A stretch of 64,000 bases of DNA from Theocolax elegans (taxonomy: Eukaryota; Arthropoda; Insecta; Hymenoptera; Cerocephalidae), in contig CM047427.1 in assembly GCA_026168455.1 (NCBI GenBank), forward strand, positions 12,181,505 through 12,245,504, given 5' to 3'. Shown here piece by piece: positions 63,263 to 64,000 of the stretch (within the stretch, counting starts at the first letter, position 1; every line of letters starts with the position of its first letter). The notes below the pieces were generated by a model. The model saw only the letters and a list, made by a program, of their open reading frames with translations. It did no database searches and was not told where the DNA came from. The position numbers were made by a program, and so were the translations under genes.

Positions 63263-64000
63263 ATACAAATATTTAGATAAATTATATTTTTAGTTCTTAA
63301 CTATAAATAAGTTTAGTTATAACAGTCTTTGGTATTAATAGAATCGTAATGTTCACTTAACCATTCGGTATAACGATCATGATATGATAGTATCAACAGA
63401 TAGATTCACATATGAAAATTGAACACATACGTTATATTTCACTGTATTAGCACATCAATTTAAATATAAAAATTCCACAATCTATACAAATAAGATATAT
63501 TCTACCCAATTTTATAAAATACGTCCCTTAACAGAGAAATCACACAAACAAATTGTTACACATCTATTACCAAATCCAATGTGTGTATAACCAATCTGGA
63601 ACAGAATTTCGCATCATATTATGTATATGTAGGTATATATCTATGAGACGATAGAATTTCCAAAAGAAAGAGGAAAAGGAAGAAGAAGGCACGAGTGAGT
63701 ATACGAAACCGCCGACAGATAAACCACGAGGACAATATAGTAGTATAGATAGGTAATGTAAATAAAATAACCGAAAGGAAGAACCGAGATAAAATAAAAC
63801 GAAAGAGATAGAGTTCGATAAGGTATGCGCGGGTGGTCCTTTCTTCGGTCGGTCGTAAGCGAGCGAGCGTGAGCGCACACGCACCTTGTCTTACCAACGC
63901 CCACTCAACATGACCCTGGAACGACCATTAACGTGCTCTCCTTCCCCTACCCCCTTTACCGTACCTTCCTGACGCGGTCCATTGCACAAAGACCGCGAGG
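63263..64000. other. Non-coding end of window; GC rises at the right edge
   Basis: AT-rich until about 63820, then CpG-rich and complex to the end (GCGAGCGAGCGTGAGCGC near 63860). Minus-strand frames of 87-105 codons overlap one another in different frames and have no motifs. The island continues past the window, so a gene edge there cannot be excluded. Confidence 0.4.

Noticed and set aside
1..64000. CRISPR arrays, operons, riboswitches, intact tRNA/rRNA genes or well-known insect microRNAs.
   Set aside because: None seen on reading both strands. The repeats present are microsatellites, duplications and MITEs, and the composition is eukaryotic. A formal tRNA or microRNA scan was not possible.

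Overview
The window looks like non-coding nuclear DNA of an insect, probably a hymenopteran (ant, bee or wasp). It is AT-rich, CpG is not visibly depleted, and it carries many long (GA)n/(TC)n, (CA)n and (TA)n microsatellites. Small hairpin transposons are present, and there is no operon-like gene packing. No protein family is recognisable on either strand. Nearly all open frames are short, or are translations of simple repeats. Two frames have protein-like composition: one of about 112 codons on the minus strand (41669-42007) and one of 70 codons on the plus strand (62177-62389). Both are listed as low-confidence candidates. The organism call is inferred from composition, not from a diagnostic gene.

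Layout. 1-3897: two near-identical 1.1 kb copies separated by 1.69 kb. 3898-17740: AT-rich sequence with short CpG-rich islands near 7.0-7.3, 11.0-11.4 and 14.6-14.8 kb. 17.7-19.4 kb: a minus-strand recursive-splice-like site, a complete 517 bp terminal-inverted-repeat element with 8 bp target duplication, and a decayed hammerhead-like motif. 22.04-22.1 kb: a possible small plus-strand non-coding exon. 23.6-24.2 kb: a GA-rich/CpG island with kappaB-like sites. 24.8-25.1 kb: a half MITE and a decayed tRNA-like sequence. 26.4-27.7 kb: high-complexity sequence that may be regulatory. 28.36 kb: a 77 bp (GA)n tract, followed at 28.86 kb by a complete TA-flanked MITE. 29-41 kb: mostly featureless, with GA-rich and CpG islands. 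41.7-42.0 kb: the best coding candidate. 45.1 kb: a second recursive-splice-like site. 49.0-50.6 kb: an 0.8 kb tandem duplication. 51.0-53.2 kb: a 1.0-1.1 kb tandem duplication, each unit holding one long-armed foldback transposon. 54.7 kb: a 233 bp hairpin MITE. 55-64 kb: mostly unremarkable, with islands near 56.0-56.6, 61.5-62.0 and 63.8-64.0 kb.

Taken together, the simplest reading is intergenic sequence or one very long intron. The most informative pointer is a pair of identical 21-base cores on the minus strand, 27.4 kb apart. Each consists of a T tract, then GTTACAG joined directly to GTACGTT, which is the architecture of a recursive-splicing ratchet point. If real, much of the window is a giant intron of a minus-strand gene whose named exons lie outside it. 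The three duplicated loci differ between copies mainly in homopolymer length, microsatellite length or single-base indels. They should be tested as assembly artefacts before being read biologically.
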